From Lycorma delicatula (lineage: Eukaryota; Arthropoda; Insecta; Hemiptera; Fulgoridae), in assembly GCF_047948215.1 (NCBI RefSeq), contig NC_134455.1:307972147-308036146 (forward strand): a stretch of DNA of 64,000 nt. Reading direction: 5' to 3'. The position numbers were made by a program, and so were the translations under genes. The notes beneath the pieces were generated by a model. It did not search any database. It was not told where the DNA came from and saw nothing but the letters and a program-made list of their open reading frames with translations. Shown here piece after piece: positions 37,870 to 49,008 of this stretch (its first letter is position 1; the number at the start of each line of letters is the position of its first letter).

Positions 37870-39165
37870 TTTCTCTAATCTAACTACAACTTCAATAAAG
37901 ACTAAAATATAAAAATAAAATTTTGAATTTTAGGTCCTGAGTCTATGATGAAAAAAAATTTAGTTATTTCTTGAAGATAGCTTTATATATGAAATATTAA
38001 CTTTCCAAAAATGTCTGAAAAATAATTAAACAGAAGGGTGGTAGAGCACAAAAACGAAAAACATATATCTCCATTTAAGAGGTGGGAATTTATATTTTGT
38101 AAAAGAAGTTTTGGATTATTTATATACGTTGCAGATAACCAAATTTAATAAAGTTTTTTTCAAAAATACCCTTGAAGAAAATCGAAATAAATTTTTTCGC
38201 GATATTACTCCTTAACGAAGTTTTAAAAAAAATTAATGTCATTAATACCCACATAGAGAAATATTTGAGCCAAATTTGAAGAGAATTTTTTGGCCAATCC
38301 TAAGTAATGCGATGATACACGTATGTAAATATGTAATTACGTGTACATAACGTAAATATGTACGCATACTCACGTTTTTTTTGTTTTTTTTTACCCTAGA
38401 TGAATAGTTGGATCCTAAAACGTAAAAATTTATTAAAAAAAAACCCGATATTCCATTTTTGACATGATTACCATAATTTCCCCTTTAATTTAGCTATTCT
38501 ATCTATATTTGCCGGGAAAGTAAAATGATGTACAAAATAATTAAAGTAACTACATTGAGAATGAAGGGTATTTAATATATATATTTAATATTAATATGAT
38601 CACATAGTAAATAAAGTAGATTATATTGTTTTCGGAAAGGTGTTTCGCGGAGGGAGCTAATCAGGCCTCTATTAACAGTTTACTAACATACCACTCTTCG
38701 TTGTCTGAAAATGCAGTAATTTTACTAAACAGATTTTTTTTTTATTCTAAACTGATCTCCGTGGAAGAGTGATAGTGTTTCGCCCTTTCATCCGGAAGTC
38801 CAGGGTTCGAATCCCGGTCAGGCATGGCATTTTTCATTCGCTACAAAATTCCATTTTCATATCCCACGCACAAGCTTCAAGCTTTAAACTGAAGACTCTA
38901 TCTATTTTCAATAGTGCTTACAAAACTTATACATTCACAAACATAATTATAATCAGGTAATTTATTTATCTTATCATAGGCCGAAAATCATAGCCTCGAG
39001 AGTGAAAAAATATTATTCGTTCAACTCTTATTTTACGTTCAAATGGAATTTTTCCTCATTAAATATTGGAAAAACTATACTGTCTTCTAAATTTTATTAT
39101 AATTGTAAAAGTCTACTCTGAAACACTCAATAGCAGATCTCACAATATAATACTTCTTTTTTTTT
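37870..39165 (+). repeat. Long dispersed repeat, copy A of an inverted pair
   Basis: Shares an ordered series of landmarks with 41105-42268 on the opposite strand: TTCCAAAAATGT, TTAAGAGG, GGATTATTTATATA, GAAATATTTGA.CCAAATTTGAAG, CCATAATTTCCCCTTTAAT, GAAAGG.GTTTCGC, TTGTTGTCTGAAA, ACAAAACTTATAC, ATCATAGGCCGAAAATCA and AAAAAATATTATTCGT. Divergence is substantial but collinear, so the two are old copies of one element of about 1.2 kb. A family-1 SINE occupies 38752-38905 in this copy. No protein domain was recognised in either copy, and the ends are only approximate. Confidence 0.7.
38752..38905 (+). repeat. tRNA-derived SINE (family 1), most complete copy
   Basis: The A-box region (CTCCGTGGAAGAGTGATAG) is followed by CCTTTCATCCGGAAGTCC and an intact B-box, GGGTTCGAATCCCGG, then a tRNA-unrelated tail (GGCATGGCATTTTTCAT, CTACAAAATT, CACGCACAAGC). 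The tail is shared with 12866-12920. The tRNA-like 70 bases with B-box would fold only partly, so this is a retroposon and not a tRNA gene. The 63-codon plus-strand frame at 38769-38960 is incidental. Confidence 0.75.
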
Positions 39166-39314
39166 TTGAAACTCATAAATTGAATTTGTTTTTTCGTTGC
39201 GATTTATCTTCCACGTTTTACGTTAACATGTGAATGAAATATGTAAATAATTAAAACAAAACCTTAAATATTAAACTCTTGCCAATTTTATCTCGCCCTA
39301 GTATGTAAAATAAA

Positions 39315-39580
39315 CCCACCAGATTGGTCTAGTGGTGAACTTGTCATCGCAAATCAGGTGATTTCGAAATCGAGAGTTCCAAGGTTCAAATCCTAGTAAA
39401 GCCAGTTACTTTTATACGGATATTAATACTAGATCGTGGATACCGGTGTTCTTCGAGATTGAGTTTTAATTAACCGCACATCTTAAGAATGGTCGATTTA
39501 AGACTGACCAAGACTACACTTCATTTACATTCATACATATCATTCTCTGAAGAATAATTATTAATACCTTAATATCTAGC
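39315..39580 (+). repeat. tRNA-derived SINE (family 2), near full length
   Basis: The head CCCACCAGATTGGTCTAGTGG is an A-box of tRNA type (TGGTCTAGTGG). AAGGTTCAAATCCTAG is the B-box about 50 bases later. A body follows with CTTTTATACGGATATTAATA, GATACCGGTGTTCTTCGAG, TTTTAATTAACCGCACATCT, ACACTTCATTTACATTCATA and CATATCATTCTC. Parts of this body recur on the minus strand at 48700-48925, and the head recurs at 54400-54478, so it is a dispersed family distinct from family 1. Confidence 0.75.
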
Positions 39581-39589
39581 CAAACAGTG

Positions 39590-39745
39590 CCGCAATCCGG
39601 TCCCATCTCTCAAGAGGATGGGGAAATGTGGAGAGGGATGAGTATTAACCTCGTTAAAAAACCTGGGTCCATCTGGCTCCGGATGTGGCCCCTGCCTAGG
39701 GATACAGGTGAAAACTGGTCAACGGCTTGATTGGCGGAAGAGAAG
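39590..39745. repeat. GC-richer unclassified patch related to 20229-20300
   Basis: Contains AATCCGGTCCCATCTC, GAGGATGGGGAAATGTGG and then CTGGCTCCGGATGT..CCTAGGGATACAGGTGAAAA. The last part is collinear with a segment at 20229-20300. It sits between the family-2 SINE and the mariner-like element. Nature unknown; possibly the tail of a longer SINE-like or other retroposon. Confidence 0.4.
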
Positions 39746-39860
39746 AATTTTCCAACGAAAGGTGTTTTTTGGATATTTAAAAAAGTATAAGTATTACTAA
39801 TTTGTGACTAAGATGAAGCAGCTATCACAAGTTTTCTTCTTTTTTTTTGTAATTTCTGAA

Positions 39861-40668
39861 CAAAGCGTTCGGAAAGACCCTGAGCACTAAAATTATGGAA
39901 GTGTAGTGACAAAACTTTTATTACCTTGTAGAAACGGATATTAGAATAATTGGAACAGTTTATAAAAGTTGTTGAAAATGACCTCCAACATCAATATAAC
40001 ACTGCACAATTCAATTTGTTTTCAAACACTTAACCAGCTGATATTCTGGAATGTCTCGTTCATATGCCGTTATTGAGGTTTCAGTTCGTCAATCGTGCGT
40101 GGTCTGTTACGATACAGTGGGAGTCAGTTTCACTGGCCCCCATAGAAAGTAATTTTGGGGAGTCAGATCGGGCGATCGTGCAGGCCACAAACCCCTCGAA
40201 ATGATTCGTTTACCAAAGACATTTCGTAAAAACGTCACTGACTTGTTATCTGTGTGCGCTGAGACGCTATTATGTTGGAACCACTGTGATTGATTTCCAC
40301 TTTTGTTAATGATTGTTAATGTTTGTTAAAACAGCATAATAACGATCACTTTTAACTGTATTTTCAAAAAATATTGTACCCACAATGCTCGTTCTACTCA
40401 CACCGACCCAATTTTCACTTCGTGTAAAAATTGTTTGTATAATTCATGGTTGTTAGTTGTATATTTGTGAATTAATATACACTCCCAGATGAAACCATGC
40501 TTCATCTGTAAAGAACATAATGTCGAGGATATCTACGGAATTTTGGTCAATAGAATTTTTAAACCATTAACAATAATTTAGTATTTTAGCAACCAACCTA
40601 ACATCGTAAGCACAGAATGCATCATATAATTCTAAAGCATACTGCACAACGACTTTCCGAACGCACTG
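39861..40668 (-). mobile_element. Internally deleted Tc1/mariner-type transposon with terminal inverted repeats
   Basis: The ends carry a perfect 12-bp inverted match, GCGTTCGGAAAG (39865-39876) and CTTTCCGAACGC (40653-40664). Extended to 28 bases, it agrees at 21 positions (39861-39888 against 40641-40668). The right end is followed by TA, the Tc1/mariner target dinucleotide; the left flank is GAA, so the left TA is not intact. At about 0.8 kb it is shorter than a full mariner-type element (about 1.3 kb), and the part coding for the N-terminal DNA-binding domain is missing. It lies between the two inverted repeat copies at 37870 and 41105. Confidence 0.85.
39950..40560 (-). pseudogene. Broken mariner/Tc1-type transposase, catalytic half
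   Basis: On the minus strand the order of motifs is that of a DD(D/E) transposase. FFTDEAWFHLGVYINSQ carries the first Asp (about 40480-40518). GVSRTSIVGTIFFENTVKSD follows, then AHTDNKSVTFLRNVFGKR, then IISRGLWPARSPDLTP with the third catalytic Asp (about 40155-40210), and the C-terminal FLWGPVK and CYIDVGGHFQQLL blocks. The second catalytic motif, normally QQDGA.AHT, reads QHNSVSAHT, so its Asp is lost. Several stops and frame changes also break it. Non-functional. The family is recognised from these motifs and confirmed by the surrounding inverted repeats. Confidence 0.85.
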
Positions 40669-41104
40669 TATAAATAATATGCGTAATAATAATAATATAA
40701 ATTTACAAATTGTCTGATATGAAAGACACAACGTGAATGAAAAAAGTAGTATAAAAATAATAACGTTTTAACCACATAATTTTTTAACTGAACCCCTATT
40801 TGCTGATTTACGAATGTGTGTAATTTCATTACAATTTATGTAAAAAATGCCAGTCCCATTTTCTTAACAAAATAATAATAATAATATTAGATAAATAATT
40901 ATTTCTTTATTGTATGAAATGATACATCAATCTATCTCTACATTATATACTACGATCAGATAAAACTGGCAAGAGTTTAATAGTTAAGGTCTTTGTTTTC
41001 TCTTATTTACGCATTTTATTCACATGTATGGAAAATATATCAAATAAAGAAAAATCAGGTTCATAATTTACGGGTTGTAAAACGTAAAAAAAAAAAAAAA
41101 AAAT
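40669..41104. other. AT-rich non-coding sequence
   Basis: Includes an (A)n run at about 41083-41102. The 65-codon minus-strand frame at 40632-40829 overlaps the transposon end and is incidental. Confidence 0.55.
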
Positions 41105-41391
41105 TAAAAACACTTACTATCTTGGTATGTGCTGTTGAGTGTTTGACGGTTAAACTTTTACAATGAATACTCTTTAGAAGGACAGTATAATTTTTTCAGT
41201 AATTAAGGGAGGAATAATTTTCATTTGAGCTAAAAATTAGTATTAAACTGAGATTACGAATAATATTTTTTTATTCTCTGGGCTGATTTTCGGCCTATGA
41301 TGGTATAAATTAATTACCTGATTGTAATTAAAATTGTAAAAGTATAAGTTTTGTAAATATTGAAAGTAGATTCTTCAACTTCACAATGATA

Positions 41392-41428
<37 letters not shown>

Positions 41429-42268
41429 CAGTACTGTAATATAACAGATTAGCGTTTAGAGTTAAAAAAAAAACAACGTGTTTCGTACAAGATGCATTTC
41501 AGACAACAAAAAGTGTATGTTAGGTTAAACTGTTAGGCTAATTAGATCCGCTCTGCGAAACTCCTTTCCATAGACAATATGTATTTTATTTTATTTACTA
41601 CATAATCTTATAATTATTAAATATATATACATATTTTATATTATTTTGCAAATTTTATTTTCCCGGAGAATATAGCTATAACTGTATTAAAGGGGAAATT
41701 ATGGTTTTCATGTCAACAGTGAAGTATCGGGTTTCTGTTTGCAAATCTTAACTAGGGTTTAACTAGTTTATCTAGGCCAAATAAACATATGTATGAACGT
41801 GCGCATGTACGTACGTATGTGTGGTATCTCAGGATTGACCATACTGATTTTCTTCAAATTTGGATCAAATATTTCTACATATGGGGCATTAATCATATTA
41901 TTCCTTTTTTTTTTTAATTCGTTAAGGAAATGGGGAATATCAGGTAAAAAATAATTTCAATTTTCTTCGGGGATTTTAGAGAAAAATTTATTACAGCAAA
42001 TTTTTAACCTACAATGCATATATAAATAATCCATTTTTTTTTTTTAATTTACCCTCCTCTTAAAATTAAAATATATCTTTTTTGTTCTTTTACCCTATCT
42101 TCCATTGTTTTAATTATTTTCAAACATTTTTGGAACGTATGGTTCATATAGAAAGGTATATCGAGAAATATCAACATTCTTTTTAATTATAGACTCCAGA
42201 AAAGTTTTTTCAAAAATGTTCTTTTCCTTATTTTAGTCCATTGAAAAGGTGTTAGATTTCGGGAAAAA
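41105..42268 (-). repeat. Long dispersed repeat, copy B of an inverted pair
   Basis: Reverse-complement counterpart of 37870-39165, with the landmarks in mirrored order: CGGCCTATGATGG at 41294, AAACTCCTTTCC at about 41557, AAAGGGGAAATTATGG at about 41690, TTCTTCAAATTTGGATCAAATATTTC at about 41850, and ACATTTTTGGAACG at about 42124. Where copy A holds the family-1 SINE, copy B has a (TA)n tract (41395-41422) and only short matching flanks. A CGCATGTACGTACGTATGTG stretch lies near 41802-41821. Confidence 0.7.
41395..41422. repeat. (TA)n microsatellite
   Basis: About 14 TA units inside repeat copy B, at the position occupied by a SINE in copy A. Confidence 0.95.
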
Positions 42269-42729
42269 AAAAACAATAACGTGTTTATTGTAATAGTACA
42301 TGTGTAGGAGTCGCTGATCAGAGGTCAGAGGTCGCTAAGCTAAATCAATAAAGCTATTAATGATTTTATCCTAGCCACAACACAAAAACGTACCTTTGTA
42401 CGTAAAAATGGCGCTAATTGAAACAAATATATTATTTTTTATCTCAAAATATATTTACAATCGATTACACCTTTACAGAAACTATAAGTAAGTATGATCA
42501 CATATAGAGAGGCTTCTGTCGAAGCTTCTCAATAATTAAGATCTAATATTTCTACACTGAACATGTAAGAAGGTAAGTACGTACAAAGAATAAGTACAGA
42601 AGACAGTACCATCGGTAGCGCAACAGAAAAAAACAAAAATAATCATAAGAAATAATAAACAAGTGAAACGATGATGAAATATAGAAAAAAGAAAACAAAA
42701 CTAAAAGCAAAAATTAAAAAATTAAAATA
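42269..42729. other. AT-rich non-coding sequence
   Basis: May include the 3' untranslated part of the neighbouring LINE fragment (minus strand). No poly-T marking its tail was found. Confidence 0.5.
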
Positions 42730-43320
42730 AAGAATATAACGAAGTGAATTAGCGTGATGATGGTCAACACTCAGTGGATGCAGTCCCACCTCAAATCAAA
42801 TAAAGTCACCAAAGGCCCAACGCGTGGAATCGCTTCAGATTTCTAACGTTCTCACTATTATGTAGGAGGCTTACAGCCAAATAGTTCACGTGGTTGTACA
42901 GCTTGTACAACCGTAGTTTGAATTTTGTACCGAAACGCTGCATTTCTTCTCGGACGTACAGTAAACCCAGATAATTGTTGATCTCACTGTTTTTCACGAA
43001 CCATGGCTTCTCTGATTTGCCTCTCACTAATTTGTTTTGGAATCGTTGTATAATTTCTCTATTACTGTTGCTTGTTGTACCCCATAGTTCGGTCCCGTAG
43101 GTCTAAATTGGTTTCAGAATTGCTCTGCTTAGATAGTGATAGTTATGATATTTTGCTCAGCAACCAGTCCATTTCCTTAAACTTAATGTTCAGTTGTTGT
43201 CTTTTTTCCCTTACATGAATCGTCCACGTTAGATAACGATCCACATGAAAACCTAGGTACCGTTCACTTTCAGCATGCGGTATGAAAACAAATATTTCTC
43301 TGTTTTAGAAAGATGAATAA
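42730..43320 (-). pseudogene. Jockey-type non-LTR retrotransposon, C-terminal end of ORF2
   Basis: Minus-strand reading gives IPHAESERYLGFHVDRYLTW, then TIHVREKRQQLNIKFKEMDW. It continues with TYGTELWGTTSNSN and EIIQRFQNK, then NYLGLLYVREEMQRFGTKF, and ends SENVRNLKRFHALGLW at 42809. This is the order and wording of the end of the reverse-transcriptase protein in Jockey-clade LINEs (the YLG..LD..LTW and WTYG..LWG blocks). The reverse-transcriptase core and endonuclease are absent, so the copy is 5'-truncated near 43320. Stops and at least two frame changes show it is dead. An intact 73-codon stretch (42806-43027) remains open. Confidence 0.85.
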
Positions 43321-44366
43321 AATCTTTGTATTATAAGATTTTTACAGTACAGTATTAAAAACAAAAAATACAATAAAAGGAAAAAAATTATATTTTATTA
43401 TACTTTATAGTTCATAATATCAGTTGAACTAAACTGATATTTAAAAAAAATGTATATAATAATATAAATTATATAATAATAATATAAAAAAATTTTTATA
43501 ATTTACATAATAATCAACGAAAAGAAGTTTTATTCTACGTGTGGTTTTATTTGTTCTTCTCTCAACTTTTGATAAAATAATTACGAAAATATTTGTGAAA
43601 ATATGACTGTTAAACTAAAAGATAACTTCTATTTTGTAACTCAGGGATAATTTGGATGAGAAGAGTTCACCTTGAATTACAATTCAAACTGCAATAATGC
43701 ATGGAACAGTGTTTGAACCCTAAATATACTATCCAAAAAGAGGAAAGTATTTTTTTTTAATCAGTCTTGCGTTTCAGACGTTTTTGAATACTTTTTTTAA
43801 TATAACCCTAAGTAAAATCAAAATGTTTTAAGGGAAAATTGATCTTTTTTTTTATCAATATAACATTAATTATGTGCTTATTAACATTTATTTACAGATA
43901 TGTAACTAAAAATAAAAAAAAATTATGCTTATTTAGCGAGATGTTATAACAAAATATTAGTATTAATTTCAGTTCTAACCAGTTACTTGGTTACCGTCTA
44001 AAAATTAAACTTCTGTAACTTAAGTAAAACCAAGAAAGTAAAAATATCTAAAAGTACAAAAATAACTAAAAGTAAACTTCTGTAATTAAATTTCTCTAAA
44101 ACTCACCTAGAAATAGTTTTAAAAATTCAAAATTTTAACTAGTATTTAAGGCGATTTTTACGTACATTTTGAAGTTCATTGTGCTAAAATTTAAACTTGT
44201 TTTAACAATCCAAAAATAAATTAATGCTAAACCATCTATGTTATTACTTAGGTTTCTTATCCAATCGTAATTAATTTTCATTACTCTCCATCTAATTAAA
44301 CCAACTAATACAATTTTTCTTTAGTAATAAAGAATTTTTTTTTTTTTAATTTTGATAAAAGAATTT
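43321..44366. other. AT-rich non-coding sequence
   Basis: Nothing supported. Confidence 0.55.
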
Positions 44367-44416
44367 TGATAATTAAAGATGGAGTAGACATTCGTCTACA
44401 CTATCTTTAATTATTA
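44367..44416. repeat. 23-bp-arm foldback
   Basis: Arms 44367-44389 and 44394-44416 match at 20 of 23 positions around a 4-base loop. The outer part (AATTAAAGATAGTG read on the minus strand) recurs at 63763-63800 next to another imperfect palindrome, so this may be a very small foldback family. Confidence 0.65.
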
Positions 44417-46090
44417 GTTGTATAATAAACTGGAAATCTCCGATACTTTTGATTTTAGATTTTTTTAGTAAGGGAGCCGAAGGTAACTGATTCCCTTCTT
44501 GATGAAGTTACGGTTAATATACAACTGTATTACAACCAACCTTCACCCAGTTAAAGTTGTGATTAATTACTCAACAACAAACAGTGGTCAGGAAACAGTG
44601 ATCAGAAACAACCGATAGCGTAAAAAGTGCAACTGGTGCGGCAAGCCTCCATCTGTCATCCTTCAATTTACTTAAAAACGTGAATTTAATTTCTTTATCA
44701 CACAATACACATTCACAAACTGAGGTTTACTAGTCAATTGTGTAGATTTTTTACTTTCTAATCAGTTTAAAATATTATCTAATAAATATTTGTAATCGAT
44801 TAGTACTGAAAAAGGTATAATAAATTTTAAGGTAGCTATTTTAACTATTCAATTAGAAGTTGGTAAATTACTGTACTTGTAAAAAAACAATAACATGTTC
44901 CGAGTTTCTGATTATAACTTTACAGATTAATAGATAATTTTTAAGATTTTAATACTTCATTTATTCAATTGAAAAAATTTTAAAGTTACGTCTAATTATT
45001 TATATTTTTTATTTGCAAAATTTCTCACATTGAAAAAAGTTTATAAATAATTTGCAGTTTTAAGTTTATTTAATAAAGTAAATATTTTTAAATCTAAAAG
45101 TATTGAAATTATTGTTTAGAGTAAGTAGAACAAGGAACATTGTTGGCAGTTCTAAAGTACAGCGGTAGGCAGTAGTATTTCTGTCTAGAAGCCTGGGTGA
45201 TGGCGATGCTGTCGCAGGAATAACACGGGCATAAAGCCAGAAAAGTATGGATGGGCCACTGCCGTTACTACCGCTGCAGTAGCCAGGGCCAATTTTACCC
45301 GGTGTCGAGTGTCCCAGAGGACAGGTGGATGCATTCATATCTGTCAACTACTGAAATAGCTCTCGACTTTAACGTCACATTTTGGCAACTTATAACCTTG
45401 TAGCGTCTTTTTTCAGTAGATTTTAGTGTTCATTAGTCAAAGTATGGCAATTAGACTACTAAATAATTTGGCTCGAAATTATTTTTTCGCAGGTATAAAG
45501 AAACCACGTCGTAATTTTTAGAAACACGGAAGTCATATTAAAGCTTATTTATTAAAATAAATCAGTTCAACAATGTTAAATCGGCAGAATGTCCCTACCG
45601 GATGAAGACAGCTCATGGATGTAAAAAAAGAATGATAATAAAATATTTGAACGCCCCGTCATTAATTGCACCTACACACTATTCGTAGAAAGCTGAAAAC
45701 GGACGAAATTATCAAAGGAAATCTTGACACCAGCGTCACAGCTAGCATAATCACAAGTCATACAAATGTTATTAATAAAATTATCATTCATTTATTCATA
45801 AATGTATCACAATTTTACATTTGGTGATAATAAATAAAAATTGTTTACTATTTATTATATTACAAATAGCATACGTATGTTTTTTTTCTCTAAATGTTAT
45901 TTTAAAATATTTTAGGGCTAAATAAATATTAAAAATGAAAAAAAAATACTACTGCAAAAAACAAACATTTCTGACAAATACTACTCTTTAATATTTTGGA
46001 TAATTACTAATATAAGATAATTAAAGAGCGTGTGCGTGGCATTTTCTTATGCAGTATTTATATTTAGTATAATTATTTTTGAAATTTGTT

Positions 46091-46093
<3 letters not shown>
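44417..46093. other. Non-coding sequence with GC-richer patches (44470-44660, 45110-45360)
   Basis: The 45110-45360 patch carries a 93-codon minus-strand frame (45066-45347). Its first two thirds (MNASTCPLGHSTPGKIGPGY, then GSGPSILFWLYARVIPATAS) follow from the higher GC, while the last third is ordinary AT-rich reading. I do not recognise the peptide and do not call a gene. 44470-44660 shows no frame or repeat boundary. Both could be fragments of unrecognised repeats or of old transcribed sequence. Confidence 0.4.

Positions 46094-46142
<49 letters not shown>
46094..46142. repeat. (TA)n microsatellite
   Basis: About 24 uninterrupted TA units, one of the longest pure tracts in the window. 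Confidence 0.97.
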
Positions 46143-46149
<7 letters not shown>

Positions 46150-48699
46150 ATTATACATAATTAAATTGAAACTCAAATTAAAAGTAATAAATTAAAATTG
46201 AAATTTATATCTGTACTGGAGTAAACAATCTAATAAGAAAATTATAATCGTTAATGCGAAGAAATCAATCTAACCTGCATCGGGCAATCGGAAAAAAAAA
46301 TTTCTTTTCTACGTTTTCCATTCTCGGTAAATAAATATATAAAGAATTAAAAAATTACTCTACTTAAAATTTAAAATAATAACATCGTCTTCTTAATATA
46401 ATGTATATAAATATAAATAAAGAGCTATGCTAAACGATCACATATATTGAAAACGGAAATATATTGGAAAACACGAAACGATCAAAAACCGTTTACAAAA
46501 ATTTTAAAGCATTTTGTTTTACAATCATCATCAATAGACAATGAAGAAAAAGTATACCGGTATATAGAAGAAAATAAATGTAAAAAGGATAAGTAATAAT
46601 AAATAGGGATACATTATTATTTAAATAAAAAATCTAAAAACAGAAATTATTTAAATTAAAAAAAAATAATCTGAATTAAAGATTTCAGTGGTTTAGATAA
46701 TGTTAAGCGAAATTAACGCTGTTGATTTGAATTTTAAAAAAAACATATATTTTTATTTTTACTCTTAAAAAAATTACTGTTAATAATACTTGTCTATACA
46801 GTATCATAAATACTGTTTATCAATTAATATTTATTTAGTATTATTAAATCTTCTTTTTTTAGAGTATATACTTATTCTATTATTTAAGCTATTCTCTAGT
46901 GATGGACTATTTAACAAGCGAAATGGTCGTTAATTTTAAGATTTTAAACAAATTTTTTTACGAAAGCTTTTTCTTCTTTTCCAATTTAAATCATAAATAA
47001 ATACATAAAGGTTATAGAATGTTTATATAAATGTCAAAACTTAATAAAGTTGAATTTGTATGTTTATCAGAATATCTATTTACCTTGATATGAAATACTT
47101 ACATTTCTGTCACCTTGAGCATTAAATTATTATTTTCTTTGAAGAACTAGAATATACGCTAAAATAAGTAATTAGCTTTTTACCATTGCACTGGCAATTT
47201 AGAAGGCTGAGCAGTAACTATAAGCTAAATTGTAACTTTAGAATAAATTACTAAAAGAAAGATGTATTATTCCTCGACTTGTATATAACTTATATTGGTA
47301 ATTACTAAATTTCTGTTTAAGTTAGCTTTATATTATAAAAGAACCCATCTTTAATTCAGAAGTCAAAACCACTACAGGACATTGCAAAAAAGCAAATAAT
47401 TATTTTAATAAAGGATAATTATAAAGAAGGGTTGCATGCATCCCTCTATTGTTATTTATAATGAAGTCAACAGAATAACACTAAAGAGAAAACTGACAGG
47501 TAAATTAAAATTACACATCGGTTGCTAGGAAACACTAAAAGTAACGTTAGCTATAACTCAGTCGCGTAGATTGATTTTTTCGAAAAGTAACAATGTAAAA
47601 GAAATCATGTTAATTTCCCCTCTGAGTTTATCTTATAATTGTTGTATATTATCTTCTGAAAGCTATGACGTAATCTAGAAGTTACAATAGATAGATTCAT
47701 GGAGTTTGAATAAAAATGATAGGCTAAGAATTGTTATTTCCTGGATTATTTTGAAAAAAATTTTAATAAAGCAAAAACGGTAGGAGTGTAGCTGCTTAAT
47801 AAGAAAGGTTAAAAAATGATTATAACATTAAGTTTATTTTATTAATAATCTAGCGGGGAAAAACAATCAGCATATTACATAATCGATTTCCTAATATTCG
47901 TTCAGGAGGTAATAAATAGTACACAAAAATATCGTGTAGACTGATGTAGTGAGTAACACCTGTAGAACAGAATAAAACCAACACTGTTATTAACCGGAAA
48001 TTGTATGTTTGCGTGGTGCCAATTCTGATATTTACATATTTTAGTAGCCTAATGTAGCAGAATCAATCAACTGACTACATCCCTAACGACATTTTTTTCC
48101 GACAACCAGCAATCTAAATACATTTTATATTTTTTTAGAACCTTAACCTTTAACAATATTACGTATAATAAAGTAATACATATTACTATAAAAAATTACT
48201 GTTAAAAAAACTCATTTTATTTCCGATATTTTGTATTCAGTTGTGTAGAAGCTAGTTTTTAACTTATTAAGTTTTTTAATGACAAATACAGAGGTTTCTG
48301 ACAGCAACAAAAGCGTTTAAAGTATTGTTGTTAACGTAACAAATAAAGATGAATGTGTGTTATATTACTTAAAACTGTAAAGTACAGCGGTGTTATTGTA
48401 TTATTACGTGATATAATATAATTATTATCAGAACTTAACAAGTTAACGTAAACCATGTTGAGCATCAATTACACATTTATTTAATATATAGATTTTTAAT
48501 TTAATAATTAATAAAAATTACAGAGGAAACGTTTTCTTATAAAAACCGAACAATAAAACGAAATATTCCAAATAAGTAGAATTTAAAAAAAATCAACACA
48601 TCTATATAAAGGATTAATTTATTTTAGAATTTTTACTTCTTTTCTATTTTCCTAATATGTCCGTTGCAATCTGTTTAACTAGCTGAACAATAAGCAACA
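46143..48699. other. AT-rich non-coding sequence
   Basis: No supported gene or element. The 47390-47600 part is slightly less AT-rich and holds GTTGCTAGGAAAC (47521-47533), a match to the degenerate RFX X-box, which I consider a chance match. Confidence 0.55.
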
Positions 48700-48925
48700 T
48701 TCCACGGCCCAATGAGATGAGGGTGATATGTAAATGAGGTGTACTCTTGCAGAGACTCAGACCGACCACTCCTGAGACTGTGGTTAATTGAACCCCAACC
48801 AACAAAGTACACCGGTAGCTCCTGTAAATTTTTCAAATCCGTATAAAATCAGGTAGCTTTTACTATAATTCGAACCTGAGAACCTTCGACTTCGAAAAGC
48901 TACCGTTAAACAACTGATTTTAGAA
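48700..48925 (-). repeat. tRNA-derived SINE (family 2), inverted copy
   Basis: Read on the minus strand: AATCAGTTGTTTAACGGTAGC, B-box CAGGTTCGAATTATAG (complement of about 48865-48880), then TTTTATACGGATTTGAAAAA, GCTACCGGTGTACTTTGTTG, GTTCAATTAACCACAGTCTC, and CACCTCATTTACATATCA. This is collinear with the body of the 39315-39580 copy, though the tRNA-like head is more diverged. Confidence 0.7.
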
Positions 48926-49003
48926 TAAAGTCGAGGAAGAATACCATATGATTTCTGATTCGAGGATTCTCCAAATCAGTAACCAATTGTAATTTTTTAT
49001 ATA

Positions 49004-49008
<5 letters not shown>

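Noticed and set aside
38752..38830. Candidate functional tRNA gene
   Set aside because: A and B boxes are present, but the acceptor and D stems do not pair properly, and the sequence continues into a SINE tail found in other copies.
47521..47533. GTTGCTAGGAAAC, a match to the RFX X-box consensus
   Set aside because: The degenerate consensus is expected several times by chance in 64 kb on two strands, and no gene start is nearby.
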